Shown here piece after piece: positions 26,811 through 34,631 of a stretch of DNA of 64,000 bases (positions are counted from its first letter, which is position 1; each line of letters begins with the position of its first letter). Source of the DNA: an uncultured Eubacteriales bacterium (GTDB taxonomy: Bacteria > Bacillota > Clostridia > Oscillospirales > CAG-272); assembly GCA_934434925.1 (NCBI GenBank), contig CAKSAC010000003.1:86468-150467 (forward strand). Direction: 5' to 3'. The position numbers were made by a program, and so were the translations under genes. A model generated the notes under the pieces. That model was not told where the DNA came from and ran no database searches. It was given only the letters and a program-made list of their open reading frames with translations.

Positions 26811-27695
26811 ATGAATATCACAAAATTGAAAGCCCTCCTGACCGCCATTGATCTCGGGAGTTTTTCACGCGCGGCGGAACAATTGGGCTACACGCAGTCC
26901 GGGTTGACGCATATGATGAAAAGTATTGAGGCCGAATTCGGTTTTGAGATCGTCAGCCGGGGATATTACGGGGTCCGCCCCACCGAAAACGGTGAAAAAA
27001 TTCTGCCGAAAATCCGCCGGCTTGTGGCGCTGGACGCGGAAATTCATGAGGATGTCCGGTTGCTGCGCGAACGCGGGGATTCTCTGATTAAGGTCGGAGC
27101 GTATTCCAGCGTCGCCCTGCATTGGCTCCCCTCGATCGTCCAGCTCTTCTCCAACGAGTATCCCGGGGTAGATGTGCAGATTTCCACCGGGAGCGTTTCG
27201 GAACTCTATGACGGCATCAATTCCGAACGGTTTGATCTCGCGTTTGTCAGTTATAACAACCGTTTTCCAAGCGAATTCATTCATCTCAAAGACGACAGGA
27301 TGATGGCGATCCTTCCGATGGATTACCCGGCAGATATCACACAACCCTTTCCTCTCTCGGGATATGAAGGGAAAAATTTCCTGATGCCGAGCCTCGGCTT
27401 TGATATCGATATTATGAATATTTTCAATAAAGCGGGCATCTCCCCCAACGTTGTCTCGACGTTTGTGGATGACCCGGCCATTATCTCCATGGTCGAACAC
27501 GGCCTCGGGATCAGTATGCTCTCGGAACTGATCGTACGCGGAAGGAGCGGAAATGTGCTTTGCCTGCCGATAGAGCCTTATGTCTGCCGGGATATAGGGA
27601 TTGCCCTTTCGCCGAAAAAAAAGCCGAACGATGTCGTGCGGCGTTTTATCCGTTTTTCCCAGAAGTTTGCCGAAAACTTCAATATGCGCGGGTGA
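26811..27695 (+). CDS. LysR family transcriptional regulator
   Basis: The 294-residue protein begins with a LysR winged helix-turn-helix (residues 1-60: LKALLTAIDLGSFSRAAEQL, then YTQSGLTHMMKSIEAEFG) and continues with a periplasmic-binding-protein-like effector domain (for example IKVGAYSSVALHWLPSIVQLF). Length is typical. It should bind DNA as a tetramer and respond to a small ligand. It is divergent from the NSS transporter with overlapping promoters, the classic layout for a LysR protein and its target. It is followed after 4 bp by mnmA, so read-through would couple the two; that link is probably accidental. Confidence 0.93.
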   Translation: MNITKLKALLTAIDLGSFSRAAEQLGYTQSGLTHMMKSIEAEFGFEIVSRGYYGVRPTENGEKILPKIRRLVALDAEIHEDVRLLRERGDSLIKVGAYSSVALHWLPSIVQLFSNEYPGVDVQISTGSVSELYDGINSERFDLAFVSYNNRFPSEFIHLKDDRMMAILPMDYPADITQPFPLSGYEGKNFLMPSLGFDIDIMNIFNKAGISPNVVSTFVDDPAIISMVEHGLGISMLSELIVRGRSGNVLCLPIEPYVCRDIGIALSPKKKPNDVVRRFIRFSQKFAENFNMRG

Positions 27696-27699
27696 CGGC

Positions 27700-28731
27700 A
27701 TGAAAGCGTTGATTGCTATGAGCGGCGGAGTGGACAGCAGTGCCGCGGCCCTTCTTCTCCGGGAGGCGGGCATGACCCCCGTCGGCGGGATGATGAGCCT
27801 GTATCCCAAAAATCCGACAGCGGAAGCCGATGCCCGTGCGGTTGCCATGCGTCTCGGGATTGATTTCCACATTTTCGATTACGCCGATTTCTTCCGGGAG
27901 AAGATTATCGGCGGCTTTCAGGCGGCCTACCGTCAAGGACGGACCCCGAACCCTTGCGTAGAATGCAACCGGCTCCTCAAATTCGGGAAACTGGCAGAAG
28001 AAGCCGACCGCCTCGGCTGTCAGTACCTTGCCACCGGACACTATGCGCGGATCGAACAAAGCGGTTCCCGCTGGTATCTCAAACGGGCGCGTGATGCAAA
28101 AAAAGATCAGAGTTATGTTCTCTATTCCCTGACGGAAGAGTTGCTCCCCCGGATTCTCTTTCCGCTCGGGGAACTGACAAAAGAGGAGGTGCGGGCATAC
28201 GCGGCCGCCGCCGGATTTCAAAATGCCGGAAAGCAGGACAGCCAGGACATCTGTTTCATCCCGGACGGAGACTATGTTGCCTTTCTGGAATCGACAGGCG
28301 GCGAGGCCGCCCCGGGCGACTTCACCGACCGGGAGGGAAATTTCCTCGGCCGTCACCGCGGACTTCTCCGCTATACCGTCGGCCAACATAAAAAGCTCGG
28401 CCTTTCCACGCCCGAGCCTCTCTATGTCACCGCGCTCGTGCCGGAAGAAAACCGCGTAATCCTCGGCCGTTCGGAGGAACTTTTTTCCCGCGAGGTTTTT
28501 TTGCCGCATCTGCACTGGATTTCTTCCGATCCGCCGCCCGCCTGCTTTTCCTGCCGGGTGAAAATCCGTTACCGGCAGGCCGAACAACCCGCAAAGGTCT
28601 ATGTCAGCGGCGAGAGCGCCCGTCTCCTTTTCTGTGAACCGCAACGCGCCGTGACCCCCGGCCAGAGCGCCGTCCTGTACGACGGAGACACCGTCCTCGG
28701 CGGCGGCATCATTGCCCCCCTGCCCGACTGA
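27700..28731 (+). CDS. mnmA: tRNA-specific 2-thiouridylase MnmA
   Basis: The 343-residue protein starts with the PP-loop MKALIAMSGGVDSSAAALLL and has NPCVECNRLLKFGKL, YLATGHYARIE, KKDQSYVLYSL, and GKQDSQDICFIPDGDY. The first cysteine (in PCVEC) and the second (in DICFI) are the expected catalytic pair. It thiolates U34 of tRNA-Lys, -Glu and -Gln using an activated persulfide. It is slightly shorter than usual (about 360). The start at 27700, four bases after the LysR stop, was chosen because the PP-loop must be near the N terminus; an upstream in-frame ATG lies in the LysR gene. Its final codons and TGA are part of a direct repeat. Confidence 0.95.
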   Translation: MKALIAMSGGVDSSAAALLLREAGMTPVGGMMSLYPKNPTAEADARAVAMRLGIDFHIFDYADFFREKIIGGFQAAYRQGRTPNPCVECNRLLKFGKLAEEADRLGCQYLATGHYARIEQSGSRWYLKRARDAKKDQSYVLYSLTEELLPRILFPLGELTKEEVRAYAAAAGFQNAGKQDSQDICFIPDGDYVAFLESTGGEAAPGDFTDREGNFLGRHRGLLRYTVGQHKKLGLSTPEPLYVTALVPEENRVILGRSEELFSREVFLPHLHWISSDPPPACFSCRVKIRYRQAEQPAKVYVSGESARLLFCEPQRAVTPGQSAVLYDGDTVLGGGIIAPLPD

Positions 28732-28798
28732 CCGCCCCCGGCCGCGTTTCTGACCTCTCCCCGGCCGCGTTTCTGACCGCTGCCCGACTGACCGCCCC
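28720..28798 (+). repeat. direct repeats spanning the mnmA stop codon
   Basis: CTGCCCGACTGACCGCCCC occurs at 28720-28738, including the TGA of mnmA, and again at 28780-28798. Between them CCCGGCCGCGTTTCTGACC occurs twice. The copies look like a recent local duplication of the gene end. Confidence 0.85.
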
Positions 28799-28817
28799 GG
28801 CCGCTCTTCGGGTCAGG

Positions 28818-29678
28818 TCACAATTCGACCTCTTGCGTGCCGAAGCCCGAAACGTAATGCGTTTGAACGCCCAGCAACTTCATCCATTTTCTTGTCAGCG
28901 CCGTACCGTACATTCTGGTCCTTCCCGCTTTTTCAAGAGCGTCCCTGTCCGACAGATAACCGGGAACGACAGGCTCTTCATACAGCCACAGGGGCGCGCA
29001 CCAAAAGCACGCCTCCGGCAGGATTTCCGCGTATACTTCCATGGAAACATTCATATGTCCGTGATGTGCCATCTGGCAAAAATCGGCTTTCAGTTCCTCT
29101 CTGGCCACGCGGAGCAAAGCGTCGCCGCCGTCCGGTCCGAGGTCCCCGAGAAACAGCATGGACTTTCTCGGTGTGGAGAGCTTGAAGACGAGCGACGAAT
29201 CGTTCATGAGATTTGCATACATTCCCCCTGTGTAACTGTATAAGAACTCCACCGTCACCTCGTCGATATGCAAAACATCTCCCCTTTTTGCGATTATGCT
29301 CCTGTCTGCAAACCGATGCTTCTGCGCGTTGAAAGCAGGCAGCATTTCCCGGAGTTCAGACAGAAAATAAGCCCGGTCCGGAACCTTTGTCTCCCGGATA
29401 AGCGCGTCATAATCGGGAAAATTGTAACAGATTTTTTCGATGTCAAAATCCGCCCCGCCGTTCTTTTCGATCTCGCTGACGAATCCTTCAATATGATCGC
29501 TATGTGCGTGCGTCAATATCCACGCCGCAATCTTTCTCCCCGCAACGTACTGTTTCAGGAGAGGCATATCCTCTTTCCGGCCCCCGTCCACCACGATCAC
29601 GCGATTTTTCTCCGTCACGATGACAAAACTCATCATGAACGCGCTTGTTTCGGTGAGCATGTAAAGTTTTGTTGACAT
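28818..29678 (-). CDS. MBL-fold metallo-hydrolase, ComEC-like branch
   Basis: The 286-residue protein carries a metallo-beta-lactamase fold: VVDGGRKED, the metal motif ILTHAHSDHIEG (about residue 60), a second-metal block FLGDLGPDGGD, and MAHHGHMNVS near the end, which together resemble the soluble domain of ComEC and related hydrolases. The substrate is unknown. The start at 29678 follows GGAGGAGTT; the frame is open for 95 codons upstream but that part is low-complexity spacer. The protein has no signal peptide. It is convergent to mnmA. Confidence 0.85.
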   Translation of the reverse strand: MSTKLYMLTETSAFMMSFVIVTEKNRVIVVDGGRKEDMPLLKQYVAGRKIAAWILTHAHSDHIEGFVSEIEKNGGADFDIEKICYNFPDYDALIRETKVPDRAYFLSELREMLPAFNAQKHRFADRSIIAKRGDVLHIDEVTVEFLYSYTGGMYANLMNDSSLVFKLSTPRKSMLFLGDLGPDGGDALLRVAREELKADFCQMAHHGHMNVSMEVYAEILPEACFWCAPLWLYEEPVVPGYLSDRDALEKAGRTRMYGTALTRKWMKLLGVQTHYVSGFGTQEVEL

Positions 29679-29737
29679 AATAACTCCTCCCGGGCATTTT
29701 TCCCGTTTTTCGGATTTTTCTCCGCAACCGTGCGGTA

Positions 29738-29810
29738 TCTCGGCCGGGGCATCCGGCCTGCTTTTCCGGCCGCTTTCCCCGGCTTGCTTTTCCGGCCTTT
29801 TAAGACTTGC
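29738..29810. repeat. degenerate direct repeat upstream of the metallo-hydrolase gene
   Basis: The phrase CTTGCTTTTCCGGCC recurs two to three times in imperfect form in the 365-bp space between this gene and the phage module; further right, a TTGACA box (minus strand, 29844-29849) is seen without a convincing -10. Confidence 0.55.
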
Positions 29811-29960
29811 TTCTTTGATATTTTTATCATATTTTGTGCGACTTGTCAAGGCAGTCTCTCTGCGTCGGTTGCACGCCGGGGCACCGCGCCGTATCCGCCG
29901 TCCGCTCTGCCCGAAGCTACCCGGCCCGCCAGGTTTTTCATCCTCTTTTTTGCAACAAAA

Positions 29961-30000
29961 CAAAAACTCCTGCGGCAGTTTTTTCTGTCGCGGGAGTTTT
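29961..30000. terminator. terminator at the end of the phage module
   Basis: AAAACTCCTGCG and CGCGGGAGTTTT form a long hairpin 44 bp beyond the last module gene; flanking A and T tracts allow use on either strand. Confidence 0.8.
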
Positions 30001-30043
30001 ATATCTGTCCGGTTTCCCTGCCCGGTTTTACTATCCGGTTTTG

Positions 30044-30937
30044 TTATTCGTTGTTGTTATCCGGGTTTTCTGACGCAGATCGGTCCTTCCCGGGTTCTTC
30101 CGAAGGGATCGGCAGGCCGCTTTCTTCATAGAAAGCCGCGAGAAACAGGCATTTCCGTTCGGCAAGCCCGCCTTGATACCGGATTTCTCCGCATCCGGCC
30201 GCATACCCCGAAAAAGCCGCCATCATCACGCCGAAAACGGCCGAAAGAATCTTCACAATCACGCAAAGCCCCGTCATATCGGAAGGATAAACGGCCACAG
30301 AAGACAAAAGAATGGTTCCGGCCAGCAAAACCGGCGGCCTTGCCAGCATGGCGCGTGTGCCGTAGGAAAGTTTCCGCCGTCCGACATCCGAGAGCGGCGT
30401 ATCTCCTTCCGCGCAAAGAATGCGGGCCGGTTCAATCGGAGAAAGCCGGATATGCTCTGCCCGGCGAAGAATCCGCCGCAGCCTGTATTTCCCGAGAACC
30501 GCCCGGCTCTCTTCATCCGCCGCGCCGCGCCGTATCAGATACCGACGTACTCTTTCATCTCTTTCTTTCTCGGCTCTTTCCCGGCAAAACGCCACAAAGT
30601 GCGAAAAATACCCGGTCCGTATCGGAGAAGAAAGACGGAAAAGACGTTCGTTGGCCGTCAGATACAGCCGGTTTTTCTTCTCTTCCGCACGTTTCCCCTC
30701 GGGGAAAAACAGCAAATACACGAGGTATGAACTGATTCCGGTATAAGCCGTATTGACAAAAAAATCAGGCGAAAACGGGTTGACCAACTGCAATGCCACC
30801 AAAGGGTAAAGCGCTGTCAGAACAATGCAAACCGTCAAGAGCAGCCCGCCGGTGTACTCGGAAAACTCGCGCCGGACCCGGGATACCGTCACATCCCTTT
30901 TTTCTGCCATCAAAAGAAACGGATCATTTTCCTTCAT
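30044..30937 (-). CDS. phage-module membrane protein C
   Basis: The 297-residue protein has four predicted membrane helices, two near the N terminus (GGLLLTVCIVLTALYPLVAL, and FFVNTAYTGISSYLVYLLFF) and two near the C terminus (VLLAGTILLSSVAVYP, and LCVIVKILSAVFGVMMAAFSG), separated by about 110 charged residues. It is the last gene of the module. The start at 30937 overlaps the end of the previous gene by 14 bp, so translation is coupled. No holin, spanin or lysin family is recognised. A role in membrane crossing or particle release is possible from position only. Confidence 0.7.
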   Translation of the reverse strand: MKENDPFLLMAEKRDVTVSRVRREFSEYTGGLLLTVCIVLTALYPLVALQLVNPFSPDFFVNTAYTGISSYLVYLLFFPEGKRAEEKKNRLYLTANERLFRLSSPIRTGYFSHFVAFCRERAEKERDERVRRYLIRRGAADEESRAVLGKYRLRRILRRAEHIRLSPIEPARILCAEGDTPLSDVGRRKLSYGTRAMLARPPVLLAGTILLSSVAVYPSDMTGLCVIVKILSAVFGVMMAAFSGYAAGCGEIRYQGGLAERKCLFLAAFYEESGLPIPSEEPGKDRSASENPDNNNE

Positions 30938-31292
30938 CTTTCTTTTTCTCCCTTCCGAGCCGGAAACATATTGCGCCAAGCAGCGATGTCACCGTAGAGA
31001 TCAGGGCAATATCCGCTACCGCGTCGCTGATTCTTCCGAGCCATTCGGCCGCAAGCCACAAAATCAGCCAGACCGAATAAGCAGACGGCGAATCCAGCCA
31101 CGCCCGGATCTTTTTGAGGATTCCCCGCCGGAAGGGGATCGCGGCGCAGAGTAAAAGGAGAAACGCCACCCCCGAAATTACCGGTCGCCCGCCCTGACGC
31201 GCAAAGACCGGAAATCGTTCCAGCGTTGCGGCCGCCGGCGGCAGAACGCAAAGCAGGTATCCGAGAATACGGAAGAAGAGCCGTTTACGCAT
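30924..31292 (-). CDS. phage-module membrane protein B (holin-like size)
   Basis: This 122-residue protein has three to four hydrophobic segments (FFRILGYLLCVLPPAAATL, ISGVAFLLLLCAAIPF, AYSVWLILWLAAEWLG, and IALISTVTSLLGAICF) and a basic tail, a size and shape compatible with holins. The start at 31292 was chosen because AAGGAGAAGAGG precedes it; an ATG 18 bp earlier contains that RBS within its own codons. It overlaps the previous gene's stop codon by 8 bp. No sequence family is recognised. Confidence 0.7.
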   Translation of the reverse strand: MRKRLFFRILGYLLCVLPPAAATLERFPVFARQGGRPVISGVAFLLLLCAAIPFRRGILKKIRAWLDSPSAYSVWLILWLAAEWLGRISDAVADIALISTVTSLLGAICFRLGREKKKDEGK

Positions 31293-32016
31293 GGCCCTCT
31301 TCTCCTTCATAGAGGCGGCATATCCGCAGATATTCTTCCCCTATGCGCTCCTTCTCATATTGCGGCAGATCGGCAGACATCAGTATGTCATACAGCAACC
31401 GGCACTGCCCCATCAGCGCGTCGGCAAGGTTTCTCCCCGTCGCCTCGGCGCTGTTCCGCATTCCCGCAATCAAATCCGTCGCTTCGCGGAATGCCTCGGG
31501 AGACGGAAGCGAATGCAGCGTCGCCTCCATCTTTTGTTCCAGCGCTTCCAACCGTTTGCGAGCCTCCTCTTCGTATCGGCTGACCTGCTCGGCCAGCCCC
31601 TGCCCGCTCCGAAGGACCGAGGCCGCCGCGCGGGCAAGGCGCGGCATCAGCCCCCGCTTGGCAAAAACCGCAACCGCCGCCACGACGAACAAGGATGCCG
31701 CCGAAAGGAGCGGTGTCAGATTTTCCCGCAGAGAAACGGCAATGTCCGCCCACAAACCTTCCTCTTCAACAGGATCGTCCGCGCCGGACTCCGTGTTCCC
31801 GGTTTCCGTGGTTCCGGACAGATTTTCGCCGGGAATCGTCTCCGCCCCGCCCGTTCCGGTCTTTTCGCTTTCCGCGCCGGGGATTGCTTCCCCCGCGCCA
31901 GTCACCTGTCCGGCCGGCATTTGCGCAGCGGCCCGGACGCGATATGTACAGGGTGCCAAGGCCAAAAGCACGGAAAGGCAGCAGACCGCCGCCGAAATCT
32001 TTTTATTCTTCTTCAT
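31285..32016 (-). CDS. phage-module secreted/membrane protein A with coiled coil
   Basis: The 243-residue protein begins with a signal peptide (MKKNKK, a hydrophobic core, then VRAAAQ), followed by a 60-residue acidic, Gly/Thr-rich linker, a membrane helix (LLSAASLFVVAAVAVFA, about residue 110) and a C-terminal helical region with coiled-coil character (SRYEEEARKRLEALEQKMEA). The start at 32016 follows GGAGGGAAAC. It overlaps the upstream gene by 14 bp. An N-out/C-in bitopic protein with a phage gene on each side is unusual; its role is unknown. Confidence 0.7.
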   Translation of the reverse strand: MKKNKKISAAVCCLSVLLALAPCTYRVRAAAQMPAGQVTGAGEAIPGAESEKTGTGGAETIPGENLSGTTETGNTESGADDPVEEEGLWADIAVSLRENLTPLLSAASLFVVAAVAVFAKRGLMPRLARAAASVLRSGQGLAEQVSRYEEEARKRLEALEQKMEATLHSLPSPEAFREATDLIAGMRNSAEATGRNLADALMGQCRLLYDILMSADLPQYEKERIGEEYLRICRLYEGEEGHA

Positions 32017-32428
32017 GTTTCCCTCCAAAACTGATCGGGCGTTTCTGTACTTTTTCTTCCAGCGCGGCTACCCGCCCTTTGAGCGCCGCGAAACTTTCCT
32101 GCCATTCGGCCTGCAAAAGCCCCAGCCGTGCCGCAGTATCCTCGGGTGCCGGCCCGACCCATTGCTCTCCCGCCTGCCGGAAGAAGGAGAGAGACGGGCA
32201 AACATACCGCGTCTGATCGGAAAAGCGGTAAACGGTCAACGGTACGGTTCCGTATATATCGGCGCTTGCCACCGTTGCCCGACCGCTTTCAATCGGGTAG
32301 AACCTGCCGCCTATGCAGACTGCGTCGGCTTCATTGCCTGATATGGTAAAGAAAACTTTACCGTCAACCGGCCGTGGCTCTGCGTCCGGCAAAATGCCCG
32401 TTCCGTTATTCAGTAAGCGTATTTCCAT
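32003..32428 (-). CDS. small phage-module protein, possible fibre-associated
   Basis: The 141-residue protein starts MEIRLLNNGTGILPD and has a beta-rich N-terminal half (KVFFTISGNEADAVCIGG, then RFYPIESGRATVASADIYG) and a short coiled-coil C terminus (LGLLQAEWQESFAALKGR, then VAALEEKVQK). The start follows GGAGGAATTCGG and overlaps the end of the preceding gene. Position after the fibre gene suggests a structural accessory or chaperone, but no family is recognised. Confidence 0.7.
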   Translation of the reverse strand: MEIRLLNNGTGILPDAEPRPVDGKVFFTISGNEADAVCIGGRFYPIESGRATVASADIYGTVPLTVYRFSDQTRYVCPSLSFFRQAGEQWVGPAPEDTAARLGLLQAEWQESFAALKGRVAALEEKVQKRPISFGGKHEEE

Positions 32429-32819
32429 CCGAATTCCTCCCGTCGGTCTTCGCCTTGTTCTTGCATTCTTCGGCGTAAGCGTAATACGCCTCGTACTCCC
32501 CGGTCTTTTCATCCTTCTGCCGCAGGAGTGCGAGTTCATCCGAGACGCTGTAACGCTCCCGGATAAAACGCTCCACCTTTTGTTCGTATGTCGGTTCGGG
32601 GAAATACTTCTTTATTTCTTCGGAGTATTCCGCTTCCTCTTCCGGCGTTGCGTCTCTTGTGACCGGTTCGAGAACCAGGACTTCCCGCGTTCGCGTTTCG
32701 GTATGGCTCGGGGAGACCTCTTGCCCGGATGCGTCGTATACCGCCGGCACACAGACCTCGTATTCTTCGGTGCGCACGACTTGTTGCAATTCGTTGACCT
32801 TTCGTTTTTTATCCTTCAT
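32406..32819 (-). CDS. small phage-module protein downstream of the tail fibre
   Basis: The 137-residue, highly charged protein starts MKDKKRKVNELQQVV; it contains YEVCVPAVYDASGQEV and two stretches of alternating Glu, Lys and Tyr. It resembles in position and composition the small proteins that follow tail-fibre genes in firmicute phages. The RBS GGAGG lies directly upstream. Its function is not known. Confidence 0.7.
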   Translation of the reverse strand: MKDKKRKVNELQQVVRTEEYEVCVPAVYDASGQEVSPSHTETRTREVLVLEPVTRDATPEEEAEYSEEIKKYFPEPTYEQKVERFIRERYSVSDELALLRQKDEKTGEYEAYYAYAEECKNKAKTDGRNSDGNTLTE

Positions 32820-32828
32820 GGTGCCTCC

Positions 32829-34631
32829 TTAAGCTCTTATTCCGAATATTTTGACTGCGGTATAGGTGCTGTTCAGAACGATTTTTATGCTTTTAATGAC
32901 AGTCGAGGAACAGGTTTCAACCGTTGATTTTTCGTCTGTTTTCGTCACTCCGCCCGAAACGCTCTCGTCAAAACACGATGCGTTTGCGCGATACGCGGCG
33001 AGAAAAACGCCGCTCCCGACGCTTACGCTGATGTCGATGTCTTCAAACATGACGGTTTGACCCTGTACACCGCTGAAAGCGAACGTTCCTCCGGCCGTCA
33101 AGGTGCCGGATGGCGCCGCGTTATCACTCTTCGACACACGAATACGGACAGCAGAAAATCTGTAAGCCTCCCCGCTCGGCCATTTGTTTCTGATAATTGT
33201 ACTCGGTTGATCAAAGTTTGAGTTGTCGATTGCTTCCACCAGCTCAAACTCCCCGCTCGTTTCTTCCGCCCCGGCGTTTTTGTGTATGTATTTCACGGTG
33301 TTCGGTATCTTTGCTCCTTCCGCGTTTTCAAACGAAAGGTTTTGGCCTTCTTCCACCGGGAACCGCTCCGGAAAACCTCGCATATACTCCGTGATGTCGG
33401 TGATAACGGGTTCTTTTAACTCATAATAAACGCCTATGCCGGACATGGCGGCCTTGAAAGACTCCGCACTTTGATAAGTACTGTCCTGTACCACTAAACA
33501 TCCGGGATAAAAGCTGCCGCTTCCTATTCCGATAATCTTGTCGTTGCTCCACCACCCAAATTCACTAAAACCGTTCAGCGTATATTTCTCGCACAAGATA
33601 TTGGGGTCTTGGGTGTTGCCTGTTTGTACCCCGGGAAACGCACTTGAAACAAAAACATGAACCCAGTCTATGTCAGACACCTGGACTTCTTCATAGGTCC
33701 ATGTCAGCGCCCCCATATCCGCTTTGCCTGCTTTTTTTACATACTGCCAGCCGGTTTCCGTGCGTTCTATGCTGTTATACAAATTGCCTAAACTGCATCC
33801 GTAACCGTCGAGGGAACGAACGGCCTGCGGAATCTCCCCTACGACCTTGTCACCGCACCTTACGCTTTCAATATTCGCATCAACGAGATGGCTGTTCTTC
33901 AACTCGGTTTTCCCGCCGATGACCTCAATCGACGCGTATTTTGCACCCTTCGGAACGCTTTTCGCCCCCGGCGCAATATCGGTCGAACACGTGTAAGAAA
34001 CCCCTTCGTTCAGTTTCCAAAGCGAGTCGAATCTGTTTTCCGGAACCGCCCCGAGAACCGAACAGGCCGCCTGCTTTTCCCGGTCCGCAAGCCCGGCAAT
34101 ACGGCCAGCGCCGGTCAAGGCGGCCGTTACCATCGCATTTACGGGGAGCGTGATCTTTTGTTCACTGTCGGCGGGGAGCTCCGCGCCGTTTACCCGAACG
34201 CCGCGGATTGCATCGTCGCCGGACTGCCCCGCTTCCGCAATCGCCCGTTGCAGAGCGGCGATATCCTCTGCCGGCGCGTAGACCCCGTCGTGCGTATGCG
34301 TATCATACGCGGCGGCCAACGCCGCAAGCGTACGGGTTCCGTCCACGGTCAGATAAGCGGAGAGGGCGCCGGAACGGATATCTTCCAGAAATTCCGAGAG
34401 GTTCGTTCCTTCCCGCGCGCCGGGAAGCTGTTCCGAAAGTTCCCCGTTATTCAAATGATCCACCAGCGCGTTGTAATGCGAAACAATCCGCAACGAGAGC
34501 GCGTCATAGGCGGCTTTCAGTTCTGCGGCGCTCATTCCGCGGGTTCCGTACCTTCCCCCGCGGTTCGGCGCGTCGGGCAATCGCTGTATCCACAGCGACC
34601 GGACCTCTTCGTCCGTGATTTTTTCTATCAT
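32829..34631 (-). CDS. putative tail fibre / receptor-binding protein
   Basis: The 600-residue protein has a helical N-terminal part, then DTHTHDGVYAPAEDIAALQ (about residue 110), a His-rich loop seen in many phage tail fibres, a central beta-rich domain with VHVFVSSAFPGVQTGN and WWSNDKIIGIGSGSFYP, the linker LSFENAEGAKIPNTVKYIHK typical of firmicute phage fibres, and a final beta-sandwich-like region. It should sit at the tail tip and contact the host surface. The start overlaps the previous stop codon (ATGA, 34628-34631) and has GGAGG upstream. Confidence 0.75.
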   Translation of the reverse strand: MIEKITDEEVRSLWIQRLPDAPNRGGRYGTRGMSAAELKAAYDALSLRIVSHYNALVDHLNNGELSEQLPGAREGTNLSEFLEDIRSGALSAYLTVDGTRTLAALAAAYDTHTHDGVYAPAEDIAALQRAIAEAGQSGDDAIRGVRVNGAELPADSEQKITLPVNAMVTAALTGAGRIAGLADREKQAACSVLGAVPENRFDSLWKLNEGVSYTCSTDIAPGAKSVPKGAKYASIEVIGGKTELKNSHLVDANIESVRCGDKVVGEIPQAVRSLDGYGCSLGNLYNSIERTETGWQYVKKAGKADMGALTWTYEEVQVSDIDWVHVFVSSAFPGVQTGNTQDPNILCEKYTLNGFSEFGWWSNDKIIGIGSGSFYPGCLVVQDSTYQSAESFKAAMSGIGVYYELKEPVITDITEYMRGFPERFPVEEGQNLSFENAEGAKIPNTVKYIHKNAGAEETSGEFELVEAIDNSNFDQPSTIIRNKWPSGEAYRFSAVRIRVSKSDNAAPSGTLTAGGTFAFSGVQGQTVMFEDIDISVSVGSGVFLAAYRANASCFDESVSGGVTKTDEKSTVETCSSTVIKSIKIVLNSTYTAVKIFGIRA

